Shown here: piece after piece, positions 16,835 to 26,058 of the stretch | Position numbering within the stretch: the stretch's first letter is position 1 | Layout: every line of letters starts with the position of its first letter | Source of the DNA: an uncultured Ruminococcus sp. | GTDB taxonomy: Bacteria; Bacillota; Clostridia; Oscillospirales; Ruminococcaceae | Direction of reading: 5' to 3' | NCBI GenBank assembly: GCA_947169885.1 | Contig: CAMVRM010000018.1 | Coordinates: forward strand, 1 to 55,267 | Length of the DNA: 55,267 bases | The notes under the pieces: generated by a model | Databases searched by the model: none | The model's input: only the letters and a program-made list of their open reading frames with translations | What the model was told of the DNA's origin: nothing | Position numbers and translations under genes: made by a program

Positions 16835-18169
16835 ATGGCAATGCCGTTAGTTGCGGTAGTCGGCAGACCAAATGTCGGTAAATCAACGCTTTTCAACAAG
16901 CTTATAGGTCAGCGCCTTTCGATAGTCGATGACACTCCGGGCGTTACCCGTGACAGGATATATTCAAAATGTGAGTGGCTGGGTCACGAGTTCATGCTTG
17001 TTGATACGGGCGGTATCGAGCCTGATTCTCAGGACGTTATACTTTCACAGATGCGCCGTCAGGCAGAACTTGCCATAACCCGTGCGGACGTGACTATTCT
17101 TGTGACCGACCTCACCTGCGGAGTTACTGCCGCCGATGAGGAAGTTGCAGCGATGCTCAGACGTTCACAGAAGCCGATAATACTTTGTGTGAACAAGTGC
17201 GACAGGATAGGCGAACCGCCTGCCGAGTTCTATGAGTTCTATAATCTGGGACTGGGCGAACCTATCGCCGTTTCTTCGGTACACGGTCACGGAACAGGCG
17301 ACCTTCTTGACGAAGTTCTTAAAAATCTTCCTGAGGGCGAAGAAGAAGATTACGGCGAAGATGTTGTTAAAGTCGCTGTCATAGGCAAGCCGAACGTCGG
17401 CAAATCCTCGATAATCAACCGTCTTTGCGGCGAGGAGCGTGTGATAGTTTCCGACATCGCAGGCACGACCCGTGATGCCACCGACACTTATGTTGAAAAC
17501 GAGCAGGGCAAGTTCGTGTTTATCGACACGGCAGGCATTCGCAAAAAGTCAAAAGTTCTCGAAAGCATCGAGCGTTACAGCGTTCTGCGTTCATACATGG
17601 CGGTAGACCGTGCGGATGTTGCGGTCATCGTTATTGATGCGGCTGTCGGCTTTACCGAGCAGGATTCAAAAGTTGCAGGCTATGCTCACGAAAAGGGCAA
17701 GGCTTGCGTTGTTGCGGTCAACAAGTGGGACGCTATCGAAAAAGACACCAACACCATGAACGAGTTCAAGAAAAAGCTGGAGATAGATTTCAGCTTTATG
17801 AGTTATGTTCCGTTCGTGTTCGTGTCGGCGAAAAACGGCACACGCATGGATAAGCTTCTCGAACAGATAAACTACACAGCGGCACAGAACGCCGTCCGCA
17901 TTCCTACGGGCAGGCTCAACGATATGCTTGCGTATGCGACAGCCCGTGTTCAGCCGCCCTCCGACAAGGGCAGGCGTTTGAAGATATACTTCATGACGCA
18001 GGCTTCGACCAAGCCGCCTACATTCGTGGCATTTGTCAACCGTGCGGAGCTGTTCCATTTTTCGTACAGAAGATATATCGAGAACCAGATAAGAGAGACA
18101 TTCGGGCTTGACGGCACGCCTATCGTGTTAATGGTGCGTGAGCGTGACCGTGACGATGTTAAGACCTGA
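16835..18169 (+). CDS. der: Ribosome biogenesis GTPase Der (EngA)
   Basis: This is a 444-residue double GTPase needed for 50S subunit maturation. The first G domain shows GRPNVGKST, DTGG and NKCD; the second shows GKPNVGKSS, DTAG and NKWD. A KH-like C-terminal domain of about 100 residues follows. AGGAG at 16821-16825 supports the ATG at 16835. The downstream plsY start lies 25 bases after the stop. Confidence 0.97.
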   Translation: MAMPLVAVVGRPNVGKSTLFNKLIGQRLSIVDDTPGVTRDRIYSKCEWLGHEFMLVDTGGIEPDSQDVILSQMRRQAELAITRADVTILVTDLTCGVTAADEEVAAMLRRSQKPIILCVNKCDRIGEPPAEFYEFYNLGLGEPIAVSSVHGHGTGDLLDEVLKNLPEGEEEDYGEDVVKVAVIGKPNVGKSSIINRLCGEERVIVSDIAGTTRDATDTYVENEQGKFVFIDTAGIRKKSKVLESIERYSVLRSYMAVDRADVAVIVIDAAVGFTEQDSKVAGYAHEKGKACVVAVNKWDAIEKDTNTMNEFKKKLEIDFSFMSYVPFVFVSAKNGTRMDKLLEQINYTAAQNAVRIPTGRLNDMLAYATARVQPPSDKGRRLKIYFMTQASTKPPTFVAFVNRAELFHFSYRRYIENQIRETFGLDGTPIVLMVRERDRDDVKT

Positions 18170-18194
18170 CGATAATTGGAGGATTGAAGTTGAA

Positions 18195-18863
18195 ATGAAG
18201 TATGCTCTGTGTATAATAATTACGGCATTACTTTCTTATTTATGGGGCAGTCTGAACTCGGCGATAATCGCAGTCAGGCTGATAAAAGGCGAGGACATAC
18301 GTGAAAAGGGAAGCGGAAACGCAGGTCTTACGAACGTTATCCGAGTTTATGGCAAGGGACTGGGCGTTTTGACGCTGTTGGGCGACCTGTTCAAGGGTGT
18401 CATAGCCGTTCTGCTTGCCAGGTACATTGTCACGAACGTTGTCGGGGTGACATTTTTCGGCGGCGACAAGATATTCATAGGTTACATTGCAGGTTTGTTC
18501 ACGATAATCGGGCATATGTTCCCACTTTATTACGGTTTTCACGGGGGCAAGGGCGTTCTGCTTGCGGCGACAACGCTCATTGCCATGGATCCGCTGACGT
18601 GTGTGGTATCGCTTGCGGTTTTTTTCGTGCTTATCGGGATAACCAAGTATGTTTCGGTAGGTTCGATATGTGCGGCGATAACATATCCTGTGTTCACGCT
18701 GATATATCAGAGTATAAGGGCTGATGAATTCCCCGGGCATATTGCGAATTTTGCGATAGCGGCGATAATCGGATTCATGATAGTTTATATGCACAAGCCG
18801 AACATAGAGCGCCTGAAAGCAGGAACAGAAAACAAGATCGGACAAAAGAAAAATAAGAAATAA
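18195..18863 (+). CDS. plsY: Glycerol-3-phosphate acyltransferase PlsY
   Basis: This is a 223-residue integral membrane enzyme that moves the acyl group of acyl-phosphate to glycerol-3-phosphate, the first step of phospholipid synthesis. Family motifs are GSLNSAIIAVRL, GSGNAGLTNVIR and HMFPLYYGFHGGKG. It has about five or six transmembrane segments. The ATG at 18195 follows GGAGG (18178-18182) at 12 bases, slightly long. The C-terminal lysine-rich residues and the TAA stop lie inside the head of a family C repeat. gpsA, which makes its substrate, is next. Confidence 0.95.
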   Translation: MKYALCIIITALLSYLWGSLNSAIIAVRLIKGEDIREKGSGNAGLTNVIRVYGKGLGVLTLLGDLFKGVIAVLLARYIVTNVVGVTFFGGDKIFIGYIAGLFTIIGHMFPLYYGFHGGKGVLLAATTLIAMDPLTCVVSLAVFFVLIGITKYVSVGSICAAITYPVFTLIYQSIRADEFPGHIANFAIAAIIGFMIVYMHKPNIERLKAGTENKIGQKKNKK

Positions 18864-18985
18864 GAAAGTCCTGATGTAAACCCAATGTCCGAAAAGGACA
18901 TAACCAAAAACGGACGCTAAGTCCGTTAAAAAAATGTTCGTCAAGAGCATTAAAACAAGCACACAAAAACGAATAAGCAAGAAGA
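18850..18985 (+). repeat. Family C intergenic repeat between plsY and gpsA
   Basis: The head AATAAGAAATAAGAAAG begins inside the last plsY codons. Two small hairpins follow, TGTCC..GGACA and ACGGAC..GTCCGT, then GCACACAAAAAC. The GCCAGAG block is absent, so this is a short form. Confidence 0.75.
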
Positions 18986-19045
18986 TAAGTTCACATAAGC
19001 AAAACAATAGAGTGAACAAATATAAATAAGACGGAGGCATCTATT

Positions 19046-20050
19046 ATGGCTGACATAATCATTTTAGGCGCAGGAGGATTCGGACTTTCGATAGCTATAC
19101 TCTGCGCACAGGCAGGTCATAATGTGACCGTATGGGCAAGGTCAAGAGAAAAACTTGACGAGATAAGAGAAACAGGCGAGTTCAAAGCAAAACTCCCCGG
19201 GTGCAAAGTTCCCGAGAGCGTGCGGCTCACCGATGACATCAGCGAAGTCACAGGAAAGGACATCGCTGTTTTCTGCGTTCCAACGGCAGGAACAAGGGGA
19301 GTGTGCGAGCAGGCGGCTAAGTTCATCGACCCGAAAACGGTAGTCGTGAACACGGCAAAGGGTCTTGAAACAGGCTCGCTGAAAACGATCGACGTTGTTA
19401 CGAAAGAAGCGCTCCCGAACAACCCTGTTGCGATACTCACAGGTCCTTCGCACGCTGAGGAAGTCGCAAGGGGCATACCCACGACTGTTGTTGTTGCATC
19501 GGACGATATAAGCGTGTCGAGATATGTTCAGCAGACTATGACGAGTGCGAATTTCCGCATCTATTCCAACGCTGATGTGCTGGGGTGTGAACTGGGCGGT
19601 TCGCTGAAAAACGTCATTGCGCTTGCGGCAGGTGTGTGCGACGGTTTAGGCTTGGGCGACAACACGAAAGCGGCGCTCATGACACGAGGTATACGTGAGA
19701 TAGCGGCGCTGGGTGAAGCTATGGGCGCTGACCCTGCAACGTTTGCGGGTCTGAGCGGCATCGGCGACCTTATCGTTACCTGCTGTTCGATGCACAGCCG
19801 AAACAGGCGTGCAGGAATACTGATAGGCGAGGGCGTAACTCCGCAGGAAGCAGTTGAGCGTGTGGGAACGGTCGAGGGTTACGGCTGTACGAAGAACGCA
19901 TATGCACTTGCGAAGAAGCTGGGTGTTGAGATGCCGATAACAGAGCAGTTATATGCGATACTTTTCGAGGGCAGTAAGCCTGCGGACTCGATAAAGAAGT
20001 TAATGAGCAGACCGTCAAAAAATGAAACTGAAAAAGATTTCTTAGGATAA
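19046..20050 (+). CDS. gpsA: NAD(P)-dependent glycerol-3-phosphate dehydrogenase
   Basis: This is a 334-residue cytoplasmic enzyme reducing dihydroxyacetone phosphate to sn-glycerol-3-phosphate for lipid synthesis. The Rossmann motif ILGAGGFGLSIA is at the N-terminus. LTGPSHAEEVARGIPT, GGSLKNVIALAAGVCDGLGLGDNTKAAL and the TVEGYGCTKNA segment are typical. GACGGAGG at 19031-19038 is the ribosome binding site. It forms a functional pair with plsY upstream, though a family C repeat separates them. Confidence 0.96.
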   Translation: MADIIILGAGGFGLSIAILCAQAGHNVTVWARSREKLDEIRETGEFKAKLPGCKVPESVRLTDDISEVTGKDIAVFCVPTAGTRGVCEQAAKFIDPKTVVVNTAKGLETGSLKTIDVVTKEALPNNPVAILTGPSHAEEVARGIPTTVVVASDDISVSRYVQQTMTSANFRIYSNADVLGCELGGSLKNVIALAAGVCDGLGLGDNTKAALMTRGIREIAALGEAMGADPATFAGLSGIGDLIVTCCSMHSRNRRAGILIGEGVTPQEAVERVGTVEGYGCTKNAYALAKKLGVEMPITEQLYAILFEGSKPADSIKKLMSRPSKNETEKDFLG

Positions 20051-20220
20051 ATAATAAATAAGAAATAATAATGAAGAAATAAGAAAGAACTGACGTTAAA
20101 CCAACAAAAGTCAAAACAAATGAAGTGTGAGCGCCAGAGGATCAAAAGTCTTTGGAAAGAGAGTCCGTAGGACATTTACCTCAAAGGGTCAATCGACCCT
20201 TAAAACAGCACACAAACAAC
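20046..20220 (+). repeat. Family C intergenic repeat after gpsA
   Basis: It starts at the gpsA stop codon with AATAAATAAGAAATAATAA, then GAAAGAACTGACG, GCGCCAGAGGATCAAAAG, GGAAAGAGAGTCC, an AAGGGTC-AAT-CGACCCTT hairpin, and CACACAAAC. Orientation is the same as gpsA. Confidence 0.8.
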
Positions 20221-20326
20221 TTATGCCAAAATCCCGTAATATCGCCTGAGTTTTGCTGTGTAAGACCGATAAAATTCAAACATTACTCGGCTTTATGAAA
20301 AAATCGGGAAAAATCTGAAAAAGCTC

Positions 20327-20355
20327 TTTACAAAACAACCAAAATATTGTATAAT
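20327..20355 (+). promoter_or_regulatory. Promoter of pyrH
   Basis: TTTACA at 20327-20332 and TATAAT at 20350-20355 are 17 bases apart. The leader is about 48 nt. Between the repeat and this promoter (20221-20326) I see nothing else. Confidence 0.75.
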
Positions 20356-20409
20356 CTAATATGAAGACGTTTGTAAAAACTTGCAAAAGGTTAAGGAGTG
20401 TGTATTTTT

Positions 20410-21114
20410 ATGGAACCTAAATACAAAAGAATACTGCTGAAGCTGAGCGGCGAGGCTCTCGCAGGCGAAAAAAAGACAGGACTTGATTACGATATAATCA
20501 ATGCTCTGGCACAGTCGGTCAAGAAATGCGTTGACGCAGGCGTGCAGGTCGGTATCGTTGTCGGCGGCGGAAACTTCTGGAGAGGACGTTCCAGCGGCGC
20601 TATGGACAGAACAAGAGCAGACCACATCGGAATGCTCGCAACTGCTATGAACGCTCTTGCAGTCGCTGACGGTATGGAACACTGCGGGATAGAGGTCAGA
20701 GTTCAGACTGCTATCACAATGCCGCAGGTCGCTGAGCCGTATATCCGCAACAAGGCTGAACGCCACTTTGAAAAGGGCAGAGTTGTTATCTTCGGCTGTG
20801 GAACGGGCAACCCGTTCTTCTCGACCGATACGGCTGCTGCACTCAGAGCCGCTGAGATCGAGGCTGACATAATCTTTAAGGCTACAATGGTAGACGGCGT
20901 TTACGATAAAGACCCTCACAAGTTCGATGATGCGGTCAAGTTCGATGAGATCACTTTTACAGATGTTCTCGCTAAGGACCTTAAAGTTATGGACTCCACA
21001 GCCGCTGCAATGTGCAAGGACAACAATCTTCCTATACTTGTGTTCGACATCGCTCGTCCCGATAATATCTATGATGCCTGCATGGGCAAAAATGTTGGTA
21101 CTATCGTTAAGTAA
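20410..21114 (+). CDS. pyrH: UMP kinase
   Basis: This is a 234-residue hexameric amino-acid-kinase-fold enzyme phosphorylating UMP to UDP. Motifs are [49 protein letters not shown] and [12 protein letters not shown]. The ATG at 20410 is used; AAGGAG at 20392-20397 is 12 bases away, and an in-frame GTG at 20398 abuts it and is unlikely. frr follows after 127 bases, the usual gene order. Confidence 0.96.
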   Translation: MEPKYKRILLKLSGEALAGEKKTGLDYDIINALAQSVKKCVDAGVQVGIVVGGGNFWRGRSSGAMDRTRADHIGMLATAMNALAVADGMEHCGIEVRVQTAITMPQVAEPYIRNKAERHFEKGRVVIFGCGTGNPFFSTDTAAALRAAEIEADIIFKATMVDGVYDKDPHKFDDAVKFDEITFTDVLAKDLKVMDSTAAAMCKDNNLPILVFDIARPDNIYDACMGKNVGTIVK

Positions 21115-21160
21115 AAGCACTTTGCGCTTTCTGTCAAACTGAAAATTATCGGTCAATTGT

Positions 21161-21192
21161 CGTTATGTATCTGCGCTGACGGATACATAACG
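21161..21192 (+). other. Perfect 11-bp hairpin in the pyrH-frr spacer
   Basis: CGTTATGTATC and GATACATAACG pair perfectly around a 10-base loop. No T-run follows, so it is more likely an mRNA processing or stability element than a terminator. Confidence 0.7.
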
Positions 21193-21241
21193 ATGATCGG
21201 CTGTTACTTGTTTATACTAATAAATGAAAGAAGGATAAAAT

Positions 21242-21796
21242 ATGAATACCGTTATTGATAATGCAAAAAGCAAAATGAAGAAGTCTATTAACCATATGCT
21301 GGAGGATTTTGCGGCTATAAGAGCAGGCAGAGCTAACCCTAACGTGCTTGACAAGGTGAAGATCGACTACTATGGCGCTCCTACTCCTATCACTCAGGTT
21401 GCCGCTGTTTCTGTTGCAGAAGCACGCATACTTGTTATCACTCCCTGGGATAAGTCTACCCTTAAAATGATCGAAAAGGCTATACAGGCTTCTGATGTGG
21501 GCATCAACCCTCAGAATGACGGTCAGGTTCTGAGACTTGTTTTCCCTCAGCTGACCGAGGACAGACGTAAAGAGATAGTTAAGGACATCAAGAAAATGGG
21601 CGAGGACTGCAAGGTCTCTGTACGCTCTATCAGACGTGATGCTATCGACAAGATCAAGGCTATGAAGAAAGCAGGAGACATCACCGAGGACGATCAGAAG
21701 CAGGGCGAAGAAAAGGTACAGAAGATCACCGACAAGAGCGTTAAGGAGATCGATGAGTACGTTGCTCAGAAGGAAAAGGAGATACTCTCTATCTGA
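21242..21796 (+). CDS. frr: Ribosome recycling factor
   Basis: This is a 184-residue factor that splits post-termination ribosomes with EF-G. The family hallmark RAGRANPNVLDKVKIDYYG is present, followed by TPITQVAAVSVAEARILVI and the long three-helix bundle with SIRRDAIDKIKAMKK. Length is typical. AAGAAGGATAAAAT precedes the ATG. uppS follows after 21 bases. Confidence 0.98.
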   Translation: MNTVIDNAKSKMKKSINHMLEDFAAIRAGRANPNVLDKVKIDYYGAPTPITQVAAVSVAEARILVITPWDKSTLKMIEKAIQASDVGINPQNDGQVLRLVFPQLTEDRRKEIVKDIKKMGEDCKVSVRSIRRDAIDKIKAMKKAGDITEDDQKQGEEKVQKITDKSVKEIDEYVAQKEKEILSI

Positions 21797-21817
21797 CCGA
21801 AAGGAAATTGGCAAATA

Positions 21818-22567
21818 ATGGCTGATAAGAAACAAAAGCCGCTGCTGCCCGAGGGAACAAATGTTCCTGTGCATATCGGCGTTATCATGGACGGCAACGG
21901 CAGGTGGGCTAAAAAGCGCGGACTGCCGAGAAAACTCGGTCACAGAGAGGGTGCGCAGACGTTCAGGACTATCACTCGTCACGCAAAAAAGCTGGGTGTG
22001 AAATACTTTACCGTTTATGCGTTCTCAACGGAGAACTGGCGCAGACCTGCCGATGAGGTGGAAGCGCTCATGGATCTTTTCGAGAAATATCTTGATGAGG
22101 TGCGTGACTTTATCGAGGAGAATATCCGCATATGCTTTATCGGCGACCGCTCGATGCTAAGACCTGTTTTGCAGGAGAAAATGAGGAGCGTTGAAGAGGA
22201 TTCAAGGGATTTCTCTGCGATGACGCTGCTTATCGCCATAAATTACGGCGGCAGGGACGAAGTCGTTCACGCTGCAAGGCGGCTTGCGGAAGACGTTAAG
22301 GCAGGGAAGCTTGCACCCGAGGACATTGACGAAAAGGCACTGAATGACAGGCTCTACACCGCTGAGATAGACGGTGACATTGCGCCTGACGTTGACCTTA
22401 TCATAAGACCAAGCGGCGAGCAGAGGCTGTCGAACTTCATGATATGGCAGGCGGCTTATGCGGAGTATTATTTCACGAATATACTCTGGCCTGACTTCAA
22501 GCCTGCCGACCTTGAAAAAGCGGTCATCGCATACAGCGACAGAAACCGCCGATTCGGTTCGGTCTGA
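21818..22567 (+). CDS. uppS: Isoprenyl transferase (undecaprenyl diphosphate synthase)
   Basis: This is a 249-residue cytoplasmic cis-prenyltransferase that builds undecaprenyl diphosphate, the lipid carrier of peptidoglycan precursors. HIGVIMDGNGRWAK contains the catalytic aspartate. GHREGAQTFR, YAFSTENWRR and the RPSGEQRLSNFMIWQ segment complete the family signature. It lies 14 bases before cdsA. Confidence 0.96.
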   Translation: MADKKQKPLLPEGTNVPVHIGVIMDGNGRWAKKRGLPRKLGHREGAQTFRTITRHAKKLGVKYFTVYAFSTENWRRPADEVEALMDLFEKYLDEVRDFIEENIRICFIGDRSMLRPVLQEKMRSVEEDSRDFSAMTLLIAINYGGRDEVVHAARRLAEDVKAGKLAPEDIDEKALNDRLYTAEIDGDIAPDVDLIIRPSGEQRLSNFMIWQAAYAEYYFTNILWPDFKPADLEKAVIAYSDRNRRFGSV

Positions 22568-22581
22568 GGGAGAGCGTATAG

Positions 22582-23418
22582 ATGAAAACTAGGATAATAT
22601 CGGCTGCCGTTGCGCTTGTCATTGCAATAGTAGTTTTGTTTTTAGCGCATACGCCCGTGCTCGATCTGGCGTTAGCGGCGCTTGCAGTCGGGGCGCTTTA
22701 CGAGCTGTTCAAGGCAATGGGGCTGGTGAAATACATGACCGAGTGCTGTATCTGTTTTGGATTTTCGGCGCTTGACATCATGATAGGCATGGTACACAGG
22801 CAAAATGTTCTTGGCGTTCTGAACACGGAATTATTTGCGTTTTTAGCGGCAATGGGGCTTTTGCTCATGTATCTCAAAAAACATGACGAATACAACTATT
22901 CGATACCGTTCACGTTTTTAGGGCTGACGATAGGTGTCACCTATTCATTCAGCTGTCTGCAAAAGTTAGTGACGCAATTCCCGAAATTCGGAGTATTTGC
23001 GATAGTTCTGACGCTTGCAGGGGCATGGCTTGCGGATTCGGGAGCATATTTTGCGGGAACGTTTTTCGGCAAGCACAAGCTTTGTCCGGTGATCAGTCCT
23101 AAGAAAACGATCGAGGGGCTTATTGGCGGCACAGTCTGCAACGGAGTATTTCTGCTTGCGATCGCAGGCGTTTACGAAGCATTCATCAACAAGGAAGTTC
23201 ATGTGAACCTCATCGCTGTATTTTTGGCAGGGATGTTATGTTCGCTGATAGGGCTTGTAGGTGATCTTGGAGCGTCAGTGATAAAGCGTCAGGCAGGCAT
23301 CAAGGACTATGGCAAGATCATGCCCGGACACGGCGGTATAATGGACAGATTTGACAGTGTTATAACAGTAACGCCGTTCATGTACTGGCTGTTCACAACG
23401 GGGCTGTTAGTCAGGTGA
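22582..23418 (+). CDS. cdsA: Phosphatidate cytidylyltransferase
   Basis: This is a 278-residue polytopic membrane enzyme making CDP-diacylglycerol from phosphatidate and CTP. The C-terminal signature is present as KRQAGIKDYGKIMPGHGG followed by IMDRFDS. ISPKKTIEGLIGG upstream matches the SPKKT(W/I)EG block. About eight hydrophobic segments are visible. GAGGGAGAG is the ribosome binding site. A strong terminator closes this part of the run. Confidence 0.96.
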   Translation: MKTRIISAAVALVIAIVVLFLAHTPVLDLALAALAVGALYELFKAMGLVKYMTECCICFGFSALDIMIGMVHRQNVLGVLNTELFAFLAAMGLLLMYLKKHDEYNYSIPFTFLGLTIGVTYSFSCLQKLVTQFPKFGVFAIVLTLAGAWLADSGAYFAGTFFGKHKLCPVISPKKTIEGLIGGTVCNGVFLLAIAGVYEAFINKEVHVNLIAVFLAGMLCSLIGLVGDLGASVIKRQAGIKDYGKIMPGHGGIMDRFDSVITVTPFMYWLFTTGLLVR

Positions 23419-23429
23419 AATAAGCAAAA

Positions 23430-23455
23430 AGAGGCTTTGTGTGCGCAAAGCCTCT
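23430..23455 (+). terminator. Terminator after cdsA
   Basis: AGAGGCTTTG and CAAAGCCTCT form a perfect 10-bp stem with a six-base loop, followed by TTAATATT. Confidence 0.8.
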
Positions 23456-23475
23456 TAATATTAAGACAACAGATA

Positions 23476-23605
23476 ATAGATAATAAATAAGAGATAAGAA
23501 AGAACTGACGTTAAACTGTACATTAGTTCTGAATAAATGAAGTGGGAGCGCCAGAGATCTAAAACACCAAATGTCCAAAGGACATTAAAGAACATCACAA
23601 AATAT
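23476..23605 (+). repeat. Family C intergenic repeat between cdsA and dxr
   Basis: AATAAATAAGAGATAAG, GAAAGAACTGACG, GCGCCAGAGATCTAAAA, an AATGTCC-AAA-GGACATT hairpin and ATCACAAAAT occur in the standard order and in the orientation of cdsA. It lies just beyond the cdsA terminator. Confidence 0.8.
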
Positions 23606-23681
23606 AAAGTAAGAGAAAGAAGCAGCAAGATGAAAAAGAACAGCCGTTGTCAGGCGGCATGGGAAAAAGAGGTCGATAATT

Positions 23682-24836
23682 ATGCAGACAATAACTGTCC
23701 TCGGATCAACGGGTTCGATAGGAACTCAGGCATTAGAGGTCGCCGAGAAGCATAACATTAAAATAAAAGCACTCGCAGCTAACTCGAATACCGAACTTCT
23801 CGCCCGTCAGGTAAAACAGACAGGCGCTGAATATGCCTGCATCTGCAATAAGAGCAGGGAGGCTTCGCTAAGGGCTGCACTCGAAGGCTGCGATGTTAAG
23901 ATACTTACGGGAAATGAGGGGCTGAAAACTATCGCACAGCTTGACGGCGTGGATAAAATGCTCAACTCGGTCGTGGGTATGGTCGGACTTGAACCGACGC
24001 TCGCCGCTATCGAAAAGGGTACTGACATAGCACTTGCCAACAAGGAAACACTTGTTGCAGGCGGCGAACTCGTTATGAAGCGTGCTGCTGAAAAGGGCAT
24101 TAAAATTTACCCCGTGGACAGCGAACATTCGGCGATATTCCAGTGCTTGCAGGGCAATAAGCGTGAACAGCTGGATAAGATAATACTTACGGCTTCGGGC
24201 GGTCCGTTCTATGGGAAAAAACGTGACGAACTGAAAAATGTTACCGTTCAGCAGGCGCTCAATCACCCTAACTGGAGCATGGGCAGCAAAATAACTATCG
24301 ACTCGGCAACGCTTATGAACAAGGGTCTTGAATTTATCGAAGCTATGCACCTGTTCGCACTTGAACCACGTCAGATAGAAGTGGTCGTTCATCGTCAGAG
24401 CGTTGTTCACTCGGCGGTGCAGTATAAGGATTTTTCGGTCATAGCGCAAATGGGCGTTCCCGATATGAAAATACCTATCCAGTATGCACTGCTTTATCCC
24501 GACAGAGTGGAGTGCCCGACAAGAGAACTCAGCCTTACCGATTACGGCACGCTCACTTTTGAAAAGCCCGATTATGACACGTTCGACTGCCTGACCGCCT
24601 GCATACACGCAATAACTATGGGCGGTATCATGCCTGCCGCTGCAAACGCCGCAAACGAGGTCGCAGTAAGGGCTTTCTTAGACGGAAGAATAAGCTTTTT
24701 GCAGATAGGCGAGCTTGTCAGAAACGCCATAAGCACAGTTAAAAACCGCCCCTGCGACTGCCTTGAAACAGTTCTTGAAACTGACAGGCAGACGAGAGCG
24801 CTCACCGAGGAACGCATTTTGCAGCTTGACAGCTGA
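23682..24836 (+). CDS. dxr: 1-deoxy-D-xylulose 5-phosphate reductoisomerase
   Basis: This is a 384-residue NADPH-dependent enzyme making 2-C-methyl-D-erythritol 4-phosphate, the committed step of the MEP isoprenoid pathway. It begins with the nucleotide-binding LGSTGSIGTQALEV. It has NKETLVAGG, the metal-binding PVDSEHSAIFQCLQG, TASGGPF, NWSMGSKITIDSATLMNKGLE and AANAANEVAV. Start: AGAGG at 23668-23672 lies 9 bases before the ATG. ispG of the same pathway lies two genes on. Confidence 0.97.
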   Translation: MQTITVLGSTGSIGTQALEVAEKHNIKIKALAANSNTELLARQVKQTGAEYACICNKSREASLRAALEGCDVKILTGNEGLKTIAQLDGVDKMLNSVVGMVGLEPTLAAIEKGTDIALANKETLVAGGELVMKRAAEKGIKIYPVDSEHSAIFQCLQGNKREQLDKIILTASGGPFYGKKRDELKNVTVQQALNHPNWSMGSKITIDSATLMNKGLEFIEAMHLFALEPRQIEVVVHRQSVVHSAVQYKDFSVIAQMGVPDMKIPIQYALLYPDRVECPTRELSLTDYGTLTFEKPDYDTFDCLTACIHAITMGGIMPAAANAANEVAVRAFLDGRISFLQIGELVRNAISTVKNRPCDCLETVLETDRQTRALTEERILQLDS

Positions 24837-24853
24837 TTAGAAGGAGACAATTT

Positions 24854-25921
24854 ATGTCAACGGTACTGAGCATTGTATTTGCATTGTTAATTTTTGAGTT
24901 TATCATCGTTATCCATGAATTCGGACACTTTATCGTTGCGAAAAAGTGCGGCGTTAAGGTCAATGAATTTGCGATAGGTATGGGTCCTGCTATCTTTAAA
25001 AAGCAGGGCAAGGAAACGCTTTTTGCACTCAGAGCCTTTCCGATAGGCGGTTACTGCGCTATGGAGGGCGAGGACAGCGACAGTGATGACAGCGGAGCGT
25101 TCAATAAGAAAAAGCCGCTTCCAAAGATCGCAATAGTCAGCGCAGGCATCGTCATGAACCTGCTTCTGGGGTTTGTGCTTATGGTCATTGTTACCTGCAT
25201 GGAGGATAAGATAACCTCGACCACCGTTTCAAAGTTCTATGACAACGCACGCTCACAGCAGACAGGTCTGCAAGAGGGCGACAAGATACTCAGCGTGAAT
25301 GGCATGAGGATATTCACCTCAATGGACATCGTGTATCAGTTTCAGAACGATGAGGACGCTGTTTTTGACATGACCGTTAAGCGCAAGGGCAAAAAAGAAC
25401 ACCTTGAAAACGTGACTTTTGATGTTAAGGGCGAGGGCAAGGAAAAAAGCCTTGTGATAGATTTCATGGTGAAGCCTACCGACTTAAATCCGCTGACCGT
25501 CACCTCCGAGGCGTTCAGATCGGAACTGACTTACGGACGGCTTATCTATATCTCGCTTTTCGATCTGGTAAGGGGCAAGTATTCGCTGAACGATCTGTCG
25601 GGTCCTGTGGGGATAGTCCAGCAGATAGATGAAGTTATCGAATCACAGACGGACGAAAAAACAGGTATCGACTGGAAAGGTCTGACCTACAATATGCTGA
25701 CAATGGGCGGTTTTATCACGGTGAATATCGGCTTATTCAACCTGCTCCCTCTGCCTGCACTTGACGGCGGACGTTTGATATTCCTGCTGATAGAGCTTAT
25801 ACGCCGCAAGCCTGTTCCTCAAAAATACGAAGCGGCAGTACACCTTGTCGGAATGGCTCTGCTTATGCTGCTGATGCTCGCAGTAACGGTCAGCGATGTG
25901 ACAAAGCTGTTTCACAAGTAA
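24854..25921 (+). CDS. rseP: RseP/RasP-like site-2 zinc metalloprotease
   Basis: This is a 355-residue intramembrane protease that cleaves anti-sigma factors and signal-peptide remnants. HEFGH at the N-terminus is the HExxH zinc site in a transmembrane helix. A PDZ domain follows (LQEGDKILSVNGMRI). LNLLPLPALDGGRL style sequence (NLLPLPALDGGRL) near the C-terminus provides the third zinc ligand, Asp. Four membrane segments are visible. AAGGAGA precedes the ATG. The dxr-rseP-ispG order is conserved in Clostridia. Confidence 0.95.
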   Translation: MSTVLSIVFALLIFEFIIVIHEFGHFIVAKKCGVKVNEFAIGMGPAIFKKQGKETLFALRAFPIGGYCAMEGEDSDSDDSGAFNKKKPLPKIAIVSAGIVMNLLLGFVLMVIVTCMEDKITSTTVSKFYDNARSQQTGLQEGDKILSVNGMRIFTSMDIVYQFQNDEDAVFDMTVKRKGKKEHLENVTFDVKGEGKEKSLVIDFMVKPTDLNPLTVTSEAFRSELTYGRLIYISLFDLVRGKYSLNDLSGPVGIVQQIDEVIESQTDEKTGIDWKGLTYNMLTMGGFITVNIGLFNLLPLPALDGGRLIFLLIELIRRKPVPQKYEAAVHLVGMALLMLLMLAVTVSDVTKLFHK

Positions 25922-26058
25922 ACTATAAATGAGGCGAACGAGCGACACATGAAGCGGCACATCAAAAGCAGTCCAAAGATTAACTTTTGTGCAAATTGTC
26001 AAATCTGCTCATTTATAGATCCGGAATAAAGTTAGTAAATGATAACAGGGAGAAACAT

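Noticed and set aside
20356-21156. 266-codon minus-strand frame across pyrH
   Set aside because: Antisense to pyrH, which carries all UMP kinase motifs.
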